Below are positions 35,936-43,942 of a stretch of DNA of 64,000 bases, piece after piece. The stretch covers positions 186,001 to 250,000 of the forward strand of contig NZ_WOFB01000007.1 in assembly GCF_009733865.1 (NCBI RefSeq), written 5' to 3'. The notes under the pieces were generated by a model. It worked only from the letters and a program-made list of their open reading frames with translations, was not told the origin of the DNA and made no database searches. Positions within the stretch are counted from its first letter, which is position 1. Every line of letters begins with the position of its first letter. The position numbers were made by a program, and so were the translations under genes. This stretch comes from Oceanobacillus salinisoli. GTDB taxonomy: Bacteria; Bacillota; Bacilli; Bacillales; Amphibacillaceae.

Positions 35936-36813
35936 TCAATTTGTTGCCAAGTCTTCCTGTGTATTTAAATGATATGCTTGCTCATAATTATTCGGAGAAC
36001 AATTCCCTAGACTCGAATGCTTTCTTCTCCCGTTATAAAAACTGCTTATATAGTGGTTGATGGATTTAATAGCTTCTGTACGCGTATTAAAACGCCTTCT
36101 GTAAATTAAGTCCTTTTTGATAGTTGCGTGAAATGATTCGATACATGCGTTATCATAGGGATTACCTTTTCTACTCATACTTATTTCAAACTTTCTATCT
36201 TCTAATACATCAATATAGTCAGTCGAACAATATTGCGACCCACGATCGGAATGGTGTATCAATCTTTTAGATGGTTGCCTTAATAAGAGTGCCATATTTA
36301 ACGCTTTCAGTACTAACTCCTTTTTCATATGAGAAGCTGTACTCCACCCCACAATTTTCCTGGAAAATAAATCCATAACCGTTGCTAAATAAACCCATCC
36401 TTCTAACGTCCAAATATAGGTTATATCCGTTACCCATACTTGATTTGGCTTCTCTACATTAAAGTCCTGGTTAAGTAAATTTGGATAAATACGCAAATTA
36501 TGATTAGAATCAGTAGTATTGATATATCTTTCCTTTGGGGTGGCTCTTAAGCCCATTTCTTTCATCATACGAGCCACAGTCTTTTGAGAAATAATATATC
36601 CCCATTCTATTAAATCATCATGTACTCTCGGGCTTCCATAAGTTCCACCACTTTCGTGAAAGGACTTTTTAATTTTTTGCTGTATTTCCTTTTATAAGCC
36701 TCTTTTTCAGGGTGAACCTGATCTCTTTTTTTTAACCATTCATAATACCCACTTTTCCATACTTTAAGAACTCTGCACATCATCACCACTTGGTATTCTT
36801 CGCTGTGAGCCAA
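35936..36813 (-). pseudogene. IS3-family transposase OrfB, frameshifted
   Basis: This is the DDE integrase part of the element. After the HTH-like N-terminal stretch (HSEEYQVVMMCRVLKVWKSGYYEW) the frame fails near 36685. Adding one A in the GGAAATACAGC stretch would restore KRKIQQKIKKSFHESGGTYG and continue without interruption into VARMMKEMGLRATPKERY and the catalytic core. The core keeps all three acidic residues: WVTDITYIW, HHSDRGSQYCS and NACIESFHATIKKD. The missing base makes this copy unable to yield full OrfAB. Upstream the OrfB frame extends back into orfA, as expected for -1 frameshifting. Confidence 0.87.
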
Positions 36814-36827
36814 AATAAAGGCGTATT

Positions 36828-37121
36828 TTACTCTTGGTTTTTCGTGAAGATGTGCATGGCTTTTTTTAGGATTTCATTCTCCTCTTTCAAGCGCTGTAAC
36901 TCTTTTGCATGTTGTTTCTTAAGTTTCTCCAATTCCCCAGGAGTAATATATTCTTCTTTATCTGTCCCTTTCTTCAATTTCTTCTTATAATCCGAAACCC
37001 AATGTCCCACTGTGGAATACGATAATTCAAGCTCATAAGCCACTTCCCTAGCTACTCTTCCATCTTCTACAATTAGTTTGGCAACATACTCTTTAAATTC
37101 TGGATCACGATGCTTCCCCAT
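36828..37121 (-). CDS. IS3-family transposase OrfA
   Basis: This 97-residue protein has a helix-turn-helix (FKEYVAKLIVEDGRVAREVA, then ELSYSTVGHWVSDYK) for end binding and a leucine-zipper-like C-terminus (LEKLKKQHAKELQRLKEENE). The sequence CCTAAAAAAAGCC, with its A7 run at 36861-36867 read on the minus strand, is a classic slippery site. A -1 slip there leads into HEKPRVKYAFILAHSEEYQ of OrfB, the normal way IS150-type elements make the OrfAB transposase. Confidence 0.9.
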   Translation of the reverse strand: MGKHRDPEFKEYVAKLIVEDGRVAREVAYELELSYSTVGHWVSDYKKKLKKGTDKEEYITPGELEKLKKQHAKELQRLKEENEILKKAMHIFTKNQE

Positions 37122-37199
37122 ATGAACACGTCCTTTTCTTAGTTATATATTATACTAGATTCTCATTTTGACGTGTCCACTTTTTAGACTAACATTATG

Positions 37200-37330
37200 A
37201 ATGCTGAATTCCAGGGTTAAAAGCTGAATTATTATCACGAAGGCTCATTTCCACCACAAGAAATCCAAATTAACTCCCCGAAAACTAAATTCCCTCCACG
37301 AAAACCGAATTCCAACACTAGCAATCTAAA
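37200..37330. repeat. 40-bp array, right part beyond the IS element
   Basis: One good unit starts at 37202 (TGCTGAATTCC, then AAAGCTGAATT). It is followed by two or three increasingly degenerate units (GCTCATTTCC, CTAAATTCCC, CCGAATTCC) at about 40-base or half spacing. The decay gradient outward from the centre is typical of tandem arrays. Confidence 0.75.
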
Positions 37331-37727
37331 TGACATACTTTCTTATGTCGTTAATTATAAATTATTTGAATAAAAAATCGCAGCGAATTAGCATTAAAAT
37401 TCAAATAATGAATGCCGGAATATTCTCTCTAATTTACTGGAAATCCTATTAAATTAGCAATCCTCACATTAATTCCATCATTTTATAAATAAATGCGTAG
37501 AAAATACTTGCATGTTGTACCCAAATTTGTTTAACTATGATTCTGTGGGGGAAAACAGATGTAAATTTTGAATCTAAAAAATACGTCTGTTGATTGTGAC
37601 TTATAAGTACAACATATAATCTTATTTTTGAGCACCTATATTCCCTGTTTTATTTTCCGAAAATTCTGTCTACAGAAGAGATATCCACCATATATTTTCA
37701 ACAAATAAAATGTAAAGGAGCTTTTAT
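37331..37727 (+). other. Upstream region of the second TRAP operon
   Basis: There are nearly 400 AT-rich bases without a credible gene. The promoter for the TRAP operon should lie here, but no single -35/-10 pair stands out. TGTAAAGGAG near 37711 is the ribosome binding site. Confidence 0.4.
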
Positions 37728-38786
37728 ATGAGTCGATGGAAGAAGAGTATTACACCGATCTTACTGGTGATTGTGTTTGCAGCTATTGTTGCACTGGGAA
37801 ACATGGCATTAAGTTCGAGTGCAGGGTCATTGGATACTGATACGATAACATTGCGTCTTGGGCAAGCAAAAGCAGCTAGTCATCCTGTTTCACAGGGGAT
37901 TGATAAGTTTGCTGAGCTTGTCGAGGAAAAATCTAATGGTGAAATTGTGATTGAAACGTTTCATGACGCCCTGCTGGGAAGTGACAGGGAGGTAATTGAA
38001 AGTGCGCAAAAGGGGAGTCTTGCTTTTGCAAGTTCATCTACACCAAATATGACGAGCTTTACCAATTACTTCACCGCATGGGATCTACCGTATATTTTTG
38101 AAAATAAAGAGGAAGTATATACAGCCATTGACGGGGAGCCAGGAGATATTGTCCGAAAAGAAATGGAACCATTTGGCTTTAAAGTTATCTTTTTCCCGGA
38201 CTATGGTTTTCGGCAAATAGTGAATAATGTTCGCCCAGTAGAAGTTCCTGAGGATATGGAAGGGCTGAAAGTAAGAACCACTAATTCAAGAATCGAACAG
38301 GCTGATTTTGAACAGTATGGATCCAATCCTACGCCTGTAGCCTGGTCTGAAGTGTTTACAGCCCTGCAGCAAGGAACTGTTGAAGCAGAAGGAAACAGCT
38401 ATTCCCTCTTATGGGATTCCAAACATCAGGAAGTGCTCGACTATGCCACGGAAGTAAACTATAACTATAGTTCTGACATTGTTGTGATGAACCTGGATAA
38501 ATTTAATGGGCTTTCTGAGGAACATCAGGAAATCATTATGGAAGCAGGCGAAGAAGCGACCGAGTGGCAACGGAAATTGGCGAATGAACGTGAGGAAGAA
38601 GCCAAACAGCAGTTTATTGATTATGGAATCGAAGTCTATGAACCTACCGAGGAAGAGATGAGAGAGTGGAAGCAAGTGGTAGAACCAGTTTGGGATACCT
38701 TTGTCAGGGAAGGTTTTGCTGAACCGGAATATGTGGAAATTATACTGGATACGCTTGGAAAGACAAAAGAAGAGATTTTTGAATAG
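37728..38786 (+). CDS. TRAP transporter solute-binding protein (DctP family)
   Basis: This 352-residue receptor binds the solute of a second TRAP importer. Residues 8-30 form an uncleaved anchor or signal sequence (ILLVIVFAAIVALGNMAL) without a lipobox. The DctP fold follows, with GDREVIESAQKGSLAFA, RQIVNNVRPVEVPEDMEGLKVRTT (the conserved arginine that fixes a carboxylate is in LKVRTT), and EVFTALQQGTVEAEGNS. AAAGGAG precedes the ATG. The fused permease gene follows 30 bases later. A carboxylate ligand is expected. Confidence 0.92.
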   Translation: MSRWKKSITPILLVIVFAAIVALGNMALSSSAGSLDTDTITLRLGQAKAASHPVSQGIDKFAELVEEKSNGEIVIETFHDALLGSDREVIESAQKGSLAFASSSTPNMTSFTNYFTAWDLPYIFENKEEVYTAIDGEPGDIVRKEMEPFGFKVIFFPDYGFRQIVNNVRPVEVPEDMEGLKVRTTNSRIEQADFEQYGSNPTPVAWSEVFTALQQGTVEAEGNSYSLLWDSKHQEVLDYATEVNYNYSSDIVVMNLDKFNGLSEEHQEIIMEAGEEATEWQRKLANEREEEAKQQFIDYGIEVYEPTEEEMREWKQVVEPVWDTFVREGFAEPEYVEIILDTLGKTKEEIFE

Positions 38787-38816
38787 AACGTTAGAAAAGA
38801 AGGCAGAGGAGTGTGT

Positions 38817-40709
38817 ATGATGAAAGAAAATGTGCCGACAAAGGCAAATCCAACTGACAATGTTTGGAAAAAAACATGGCGTCAGATTGACCTTCGATTT
38901 GAAGAAGTACTCATTGTTGTTGGGTTTGCCATTTTTATACTTTTAATTAATTTACAGGTGATTAACCGTTATGTATTACCATTTATAGAAATAGGAAATA
39001 TTACAACGTGGACAGAGGAAATTTCAAGGTATATCTTTATTTTTGTATCCTTCTTAGGAGCGAGTTTAGCGATAAAGAAGCGGGAAAATATTCGCGTAAA
39101 TATATTAGTGGATCGCTTTCCGGAGCATATCCGAAATGCGATTGATGCAGCGAATTCATTATTTATGCTCTATTTCTCGTATTTAATGGTTATGTACGGA
39201 TTCGATCTCGTTGCCTTTCAATTTGAAACGAATCAGTCAACACCTGCAATGGGAATTCCAATGGCGATTCCGTATAGTGCGATTCCGATTGGGTTCCTGT
39301 TTATGGGAATTCGCTTGATTCAAACATTGATAGAAGACGTAAAAGGCATGACGCCAAAGGATGGCGTTACTGCAGTGGCCTTATCGATATTATTTATTTT
39401 ACCTGCCATCCTATTTAAAGATGGAAGTATTACACTGTTATTGTTCGGTTACTTCGTATTCTTTATCCTGTTTGGAATGCAAATTGCCTTTGCACTGGGG
39501 GTTAGTACGTTAGCAACTGTGCTGGCAACGGATGCGATACCGGTAGACTTCTTCCCGCAGACAGCTTTTACAAGTATTGACAGTTTTCCGATTATGGCAG
39601 TTCCATTCTTCATTGCTGCCGGAGTCATCATGGGAAACAGCAGTATTATTAAAAAGCTCTTGCATCTGTCGGATGAGCTTTTAGGCTTTTTACCTGGTGG
39701 CTTAGCCCTTGTTGCCATTGTAACAAGTATGTTCTTTTCGGCGATTAGTGGCTCTGGACCTGCAACTGTAGCGGCAATTGGTACATTGCTCATACCAGCG
39801 ATGATAAAGCAAGGGTATCACCCCGGATTCTCGGCAGCGGTAGTAGCTGCAGCTGGTACGATTGGGATTATTATTCCACCAAGTAATCCGCTCGTTATTT
39901 ATGGGGTTGTATCCCAGTCATCGATTTCCGAGCTGTTCATGGCCGGAATTATTCCGGGCGTATTAACTGGGGCTGCTTTAATGCTTGTTACCTATGTCAT
40001 TTCCAAAAAGAATGGATGGCAAGGTGACCGCGAATCCTTTAGCTTGAAAGGGACCCTAATAGCTGCTTGGGATGCCAAATGGGCTTTACTGGTACCGGTG
40101 ATTATTCTAGGCGGGATTTACGGTGGTATTATGACGCCAACAGAGGCCGCGGCAGTCGCTGCAGCTTATGGTTTGGTGATTGGAATATTTGTTTATAAAG
40201 ATCTGGATTATAAAGCTGTCTATAAAAGTTTAGCCACTGCAGGTGTCACTTCTGCTGTGATTATTCTGCTAATTGTTATGGCGAATATTTTTGGCCGGTT
40301 AATTACATTAGAGCAGGTTGCAGAAGCAGTAGCTGACTTTGTTCTGGCAATTAGTGAGAATAAACTCGTCATTCTACTTCTGTTAAATGTTTTCCTATTA
40401 TTAGTAGGTCTTGTACTCGAGGCTCTGGCAGCGATTGTTATTTTAACGCCAATATTGCTTCCGATGGCGATGGAACTTGGAATCGACCCAATTCACTTTG
40501 GGGTTATCATGATTTTCAACCTGGCAATTGGACTAATTACACCACCAGTTGGTGTGAACTTATTCGTTTCAGCAGGTGTGATGAAGCTGAAAATTGAGCA
40601 GGTTATTAGAGGGATTATACCACTATTAATTACGATGATTATTATTTTATTGCTTGTAACTTATGTTCCTGACATTAGTATGTGGTTAGTTAATTTACTT
40701 GGGGATTAA
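38817..40709 (+). CDS. TRAP transporter fused permease (DctQM)
   Basis: A single 630-residue chain joins the small and large TRAP permeases. The first 170 residues are DctQ-like: VINRYVLPF, EISRYIFIFVSFLGASLAIKK and ENIRVNILVDRFP. A linker helix leads to a DctM-like domain from about residue 195, with AVPFFIAAGVIM, SAISGSGPATVAAIGTLLIP, GIIIPPSNPLVIYG, MTPTEAAAVAAAYG and ILLPMAMELGIDPIHFG. AGGAG lies seven bases before the ATG at 38817; an in-frame GTG at 38811 is less likely. The first TRAP system in this window has separate subunits, so the two were acquired independently. Confidence 0.93.
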   Translation: MMKENVPTKANPTDNVWKKTWRQIDLRFEEVLIVVGFAIFILLINLQVINRYVLPFIEIGNITTWTEEISRYIFIFVSFLGASLAIKKRENIRVNILVDRFPEHIRNAIDAANSLFMLYFSYLMVMYGFDLVAFQFETNQSTPAMGIPMAIPYSAIPIGFLFMGIRLIQTLIEDVKGMTPKDGVTAVALSILFILPAILFKDGSITLLLFGYFVFFILFGMQIAFALGVSTLATVLATDAIPVDFFPQTAFTSIDSFPIMAVPFFIAAGVIMGNSSIIKKLLHLSDELLGFLPGGLALVAIVTSMFFSAISGSGPATVAAIGTLLIPAMIKQGYHPGFSAAVVAAAGTIGIIIPPSNPLVIYGVVSQSSISELFMAGIIPGVLTGAALMLVTYVISKKNGWQGDRESFSLKGTLIAAWDAKWALLVPVIILGGIYGGIMTPTEAAAVAAAYGLVIGIFVYKDLDYKAVYKSLATAGVTSAVIILLIVMANIFGRLITLEQVAEAVADFVLAISENKLVILLLLNVFLLLVGLVLEALAAIVILTPILLPMAMELGIDPIHFGVIMIFNLAIGLITPPVGVNLFVSAGVMKLKIEQVIRGIIPLLITMIIILLLVTYVPDISMWLVNLLGD

Positions 40710-41208
40710 TCTATTAAACTGTTTGTTGCTTTTTTTCGTTACTGTTGATGGAAATGCGACGTAGTAAAGTGCAACGTTGATTTCCACTACGGGCAGTCGC
40801 TTTCCGCGGGCAACGCTTCAGCCTCCTCGGAAGAAACCCACTTCCTGCGGGGTCTTCAAGCTGCCCGTTTTCCCGCAGGAGTAGACTGCCCTCCACTCCA
40901 ATCAACCATCTCAATACTGGTACGCTATACTAAGAATTTATTTCGCCTAATCCATATTGGGAAGGTAAAAGCATAAAATCAGCGGAGGAAATACACGGAG
41001 ACTCCTGTGGGAAAAGAGGCATCGGTGAGACCCCGCATTGCGACAGCACGAGGAGGCTCACCAGCCGCCCACGGAAAGCGTAGTGTATTTCCGGAGCGGT
41101 TAAACGTACAGACTATCATTTCAAGTTATGACGAGTTCTATCGATTTAGCGAATAGCAATCTTCTAGAAAACAACTATTTTTAAAAATAAATGTAACTGG
41201 ATAAAATG
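40710..41208. repeat. Gap holding two inverted copies of a Bacillaceae intergenic repeat
   Basis: Copy A (about 40781-40900) is bounded by GGGCAGTC and GACTGCCC and contains CGCTTTCCGCGGGC and CCTCCTCGG. Copy B (about 40984-41106), on the opposite strand, is bounded by GGAAATACAC and GTGTATTTCC. On that strand it reads CGCTTTCCGTGGGC, then GAGCCTCCTCG and CCCACAGGAGTC. Both share the block order CGCTTTCCG, CCTCCTCG, GCGGGGTCT and CGCAGGAG/CACAGGAG. Such GC-rich repeats are widespread in Bacillaceae by my recollection of the genus. No gene is seen. Confidence 0.75.
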
Positions 41209-41260
41209 GATAAAAAGTCATCTATTGTTGATAAAAGTCTTCTTTAGATGACTTTTTATC
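41209..41260. terminator. Perfect 16-bp hairpin
   Basis: GATAAAAAGTCATCTA (41209-41224) and its exact complement (41245-41260) enclose a 20-base loop. The arm ends in TTTTT, so it can act as a terminator in either direction. However, it lies 500 bases from the TRAP stop and only 55 bases before the HesB-like gene, so a leader role is possible. Confidence 0.6.
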
Positions 41261-41315
41261 ATATCTTATGCGATAATAACTAAGACAGACTAATGGTGAT
41301 AGGAGTAGTTAACGA

Positions 41316-41618
41316 ATGAAAGTGAAAATTAATCGCAATGCAGCGAAGCAATTGAAAAAAATGCTGGAGACAGAAGAAGCTCAAGGAAAAATGATTCGCA
41401 TATATATTTCTCACATGCATGGGGATCATGCCCATTATGGTATTGCCTATGATACACCACAGGAACATGATGAAATCGTAAAAACAGATAAAGATATTGA
41501 CATTCTTTTGGACTCCCGTGAAGAATTCCTGGATGGGATTTGGATTCAGTACTTCCACGTTAATGATGAAGGTTTTGTGATTACGAACCCGTCTAAAGGC
41601 GGACACCACCACCACTAA
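41316..41618 (+). CDS. HesB/YadR-like (A-type fold) small protein
   Basis: This 100-residue protein has the HesB/IscA-like beta fold: KVKINRNAAKQLKKML, MIRIYISHMHGDHAHYGIAYD, DIDILLDSREEFLDGIWIQYF, and FVITNP. The three cysteines that A-type iron-sulfur carriers use are absent; there is no cysteine at all. It ends in GGHHHH, which is encoded natively and could bind a metal. The family is known in Bacillaceae as HesB/YadR/YfhF-like, function unproven. It stands alone between a hairpin and a bidirectional terminator. Confidence 0.75.
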   Translation: MKVKINRNAAKQLKKMLETEEAQGKMIRIYISHMHGDHAHYGIAYDTPQEHDEIVKTDKDIDILLDSREEFLDGIWIQYFHVNDEGFVITNPSKGGHHHH

Positions 41619-41663
41619 GCCTTAGAGTCAGTGACCGGGTATTTATAACTGGCATATTAAAGA

Positions 41664-41704
41664 TAAAGAACCCTGCAGTTTATGAAACTGCAGGGTTCTT
41701 TTGA
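41664..41704. terminator. Bidirectional terminator between hesB-like gene and ppk1
   Basis: AAAGAACCCTGCAGTTT pairs perfectly with AAACTGCAGGGTTCTTT around a short loop, with an A-run on the left and a T-run on the right, serving both convergent genes. Confidence 0.92.
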
Positions 41705-41709
41705 TATAT

Positions 41710-43806
41710 CTATTCCTCATCTTCCAGCACATTATATGCCATCTCATACAGCATCATTTGACTGTCCACGAGGGCTTCTCCTGGTTTTGCCTTAACATAA
41801 TGATAGGTTCCATCACTGGATTGTTCCCGTGCTTTTACATTATCTTTTAAAAGAATCGTCAGAACTTCTTTAATCCGCTTCTTGATCGTCTGTTCATATA
41901 TCGGGAAAAAGAGTTCGACACGTTTTGCCATGTTCCTTGTCATTAAGTCGGCCGAGGAGAGGAAGAGTTTTTCATCGCCATTACTATGGAAATAGTAGAT
42001 CCGTGTATGTTCAAGAAAACGTCCAACAATACTACGGACACGAATGTTATCGCTTACGCCTTTTATCCCTGGTTTTAGACAGCAAATGCCACGTACGATT
42101 AAATCGATTTTTACACCAGCTTGAGATGCTTCGTAAAATTTCATAATAATTTCTTTATCTGTGAGAGAATTCATTTTGGCAATAATATATCCATTTCCTC
42201 TTTGTTTATGGAAGCTGATTTCCTCATTAATATAGCGAATAAAATCTTTCCTTATCTCAAAGGGGGCCATGGAAATATGATTGAATTCAGGTTTTTCCGT
42301 GAAACCACTTAAATAATTAAAAAAGTTAGTGGCATCAATGCCAAATTTGCGTTTCGTAGTAATCAGCCCCATGTCAGTATAGGTTTCAGCCGTTTTGTCG
42401 TTGTAATTTCCGGTTCCCAAATGGACGAAACGCTCTATTTTTTCTTTTCTTTTCCGAACAATTAAGGTGATTTTACTGTGGGTTTTGAGAAAATTCATTC
42501 CATAGATTACATGACAGCCAGCCTTTTCAAGTTCTTTTGCCCATTGTACGTTCTGTTCCTCATCAAATCTTGCTTTTAGCTCCACTAATACCGTCACTTG
42601 TTTTCCGTTTTCTGCAGCTTGCTTGAGCCCTTTAATAATGGGTGAATTTCCGCTTACCCGGTATAGGGTTTGCTTAATTGCCAGCACTTCCGGGTCTTTC
42701 GCTGCTTCGGTTATCATTTCTACTACGGGTTCAAAGGATTCATAGGGATGGTGGAGCAGGATATCTCTTTTTTCCGCTGCTTCAAATACCGTTTCATCCA
42801 CCCCAATATCCTGGGGATGCTGTGGAATCAGGGTTTGGTAGACAAGGTGTTCCTTATCTTTCTGCACTTCCTTACAAAATCCAAACAAAAACGTTAGATC
42901 CAGTGGTCCATCCACGAGATATAGATCATTTTCATGGATTTCAAGTACATTCAGTAAAAAGCGAATAACGTCTTCATCGTATTTTCCTTTTCGTACTTCT
43001 AACCGGACTGCTGCACCCCATTTTCGTTTTTTGAGCTCTTTTTCAATTTCTTTTAATAAATCCCTTGCTCCTTCTTCGTGGATAGTCATATCTGCATTTC
43101 TTGTAATTCGAAATTCAGTCACTGATTTTACACGATAGCCTTTGAATAATTTATATAGAAAATGCGAAATAATATCTTCCAATAAAATAAATCGGTTTGT
43201 TTGTCCAATTCTTACATACCGGTCCAGGAGGGCAGGTACTTGTACAATGGCGTTTTTCGTTTTATTATCTACCTCTACCATATCCTCAAGAATGATGGCC
43301 AAATTAATTGATTTATTCATCAGCATCGGAAACGGATGATATGCATCGATTGCTAGTGGCGTAAGAACTGGGAAAATTTGCTCATCGAAGTATTCCTCTA
43401 GTTTTTCTTCTTCCTCAGCTGATGACTGTTCAATGGATATAATGCTACTATCTTCCTGTTTTTCTAACAATGCCAGTAGATTTTTATATCCTTTATATTG
43501 TTGCTCGACTATCGTGTGATTTTGTTTCGAGATTGCTTTTAATTGCTGTTTTGGTGTTAGTCCTGCTTTGTTTTCAGGTTTATTAAAGCCTGCTTTTACT
43601 TGATCTTTAAGGCCAGCAACACGAACCATAAAGAATTCATCCAAGTTAGAAGAGCAGATGGCAATAAATTTAAAGCGCTCAAGTAACGGATTTTTCGTGT
43701 CAAATGCTTCCTCGAGAACACGTTTGTTAAAAGCCAGCCAACTGAGTTCCCGATTGTTGTAATATAAAGGATCGTCCAAGTTCACTCTGTTTGCAATGTC
43801 TTCCAT
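41710..43806 (-). CDS. ppk1: Polyphosphate kinase Ppk1
   Basis: This enzyme makes inorganic polyphosphate from ATP, reversibly. The 698 residues give the normal four-domain layout: an N-terminal helical domain (PLYYNNRELSWLAFNKRVLEE), a head domain, and two phospholipase-D-like catalytic domains. The phosphorylated histidine is in LKTHSKITLIVRKR. Other catalytic text is RFVHLGTGNYNDKTAETYTD and SADLMTRNMAKRVELFFPI. It is downstream of ppx on the same strand with a 136-base spacer, so synthesis and breakdown of polyphosphate are probably coordinated. A strong terminator follows. Confidence 0.96.
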   Translation of the reverse strand: MEDIANRVNLDDPLYYNNRELSWLAFNKRVLEEAFDTKNPLLERFKFIAICSSNLDEFFMVRVAGLKDQVKAGFNKPENKAGLTPKQQLKAISKQNHTIVEQQYKGYKNLLALLEKQEDSSIISIEQSSAEEEEKLEEYFDEQIFPVLTPLAIDAYHPFPMLMNKSINLAIILEDMVEVDNKTKNAIVQVPALLDRYVRIGQTNRFILLEDIISHFLYKLFKGYRVKSVTEFRITRNADMTIHEEGARDLLKEIEKELKKRKWGAAVRLEVRKGKYDEDVIRFLLNVLEIHENDLYLVDGPLDLTFLFGFCKEVQKDKEHLVYQTLIPQHPQDIGVDETVFEAAEKRDILLHHPYESFEPVVEMITEAAKDPEVLAIKQTLYRVSGNSPIIKGLKQAAENGKQVTVLVELKARFDEEQNVQWAKELEKAGCHVIYGMNFLKTHSKITLIVRKRKEKIERFVHLGTGNYNDKTAETYTDMGLITTKRKFGIDATNFFNYLSGFTEKPEFNHISMAPFEIRKDFIRYINEEISFHKQRGNGYIIAKMNSLTDKEIIMKFYEASQAGVKIDLIVRGICCLKPGIKGVSDNIRVRSIVGRFLEHTRIYYFHSNGDEKLFLSSADLMTRNMAKRVELFFPIYEQTIKKRIKEVLTILLKDNVKAREQSSDGTYHYVKAKPGEALVDSQMMLYEMAYNVLEDEE

Positions 43807-43942
43807 TTATCTTCACCCTTCTCTCTGACTAATACTAGCAATAATTATACAAAGACGAAATGAATAAAATGTAAAATATTTGTAAATTCTCGTTTTTTCT
43901 ATCATAACATGCTGACTAAACCATAAAATTTAAAATAACACC

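Larger units (their letters stand above)
35810..37192 (-). mobile_element. IS3-family (IS150-like) insertion sequence inside the 40-bp array
   Basis: This unit of about 1.38 kb has imperfect terminal inverted repeats. The left end reads CTGTCAAGAAAATGGACAC and the complement of the right end reads TAGTCTAAAAAGTGGACAC. It encodes orfA and a frameshifted orfB on the minus strand. The 40-bp repeat resumes right after it, so it landed within the array. A short target duplication could not be fixed with confidence because the flanks are repetitive and the left flank has diverged. The exact ends are therefore uncertain by a few bases. Confidence 0.88.

Noticed and set aside
35501-37330. 40-bp tandem array as a CRISPR
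   Set aside because: Units follow one another directly with no unique spacers, half-units are related to each other, and no cas gene is present.
41280-41615. 111-codon frame antisense to the HesB-like gene
   Set aside because: It lies opposite a gene with clear fold and start signals. Its composition is a low-complexity mix of His, Phe and Ile from complementary codons.
41601-41618. GGHHHH tail as an engineered His-tag
   Set aside because: The surrounding sequence is continuous natural chromosome with a native terminator 46 bases later, and there is no vector-like sequence.
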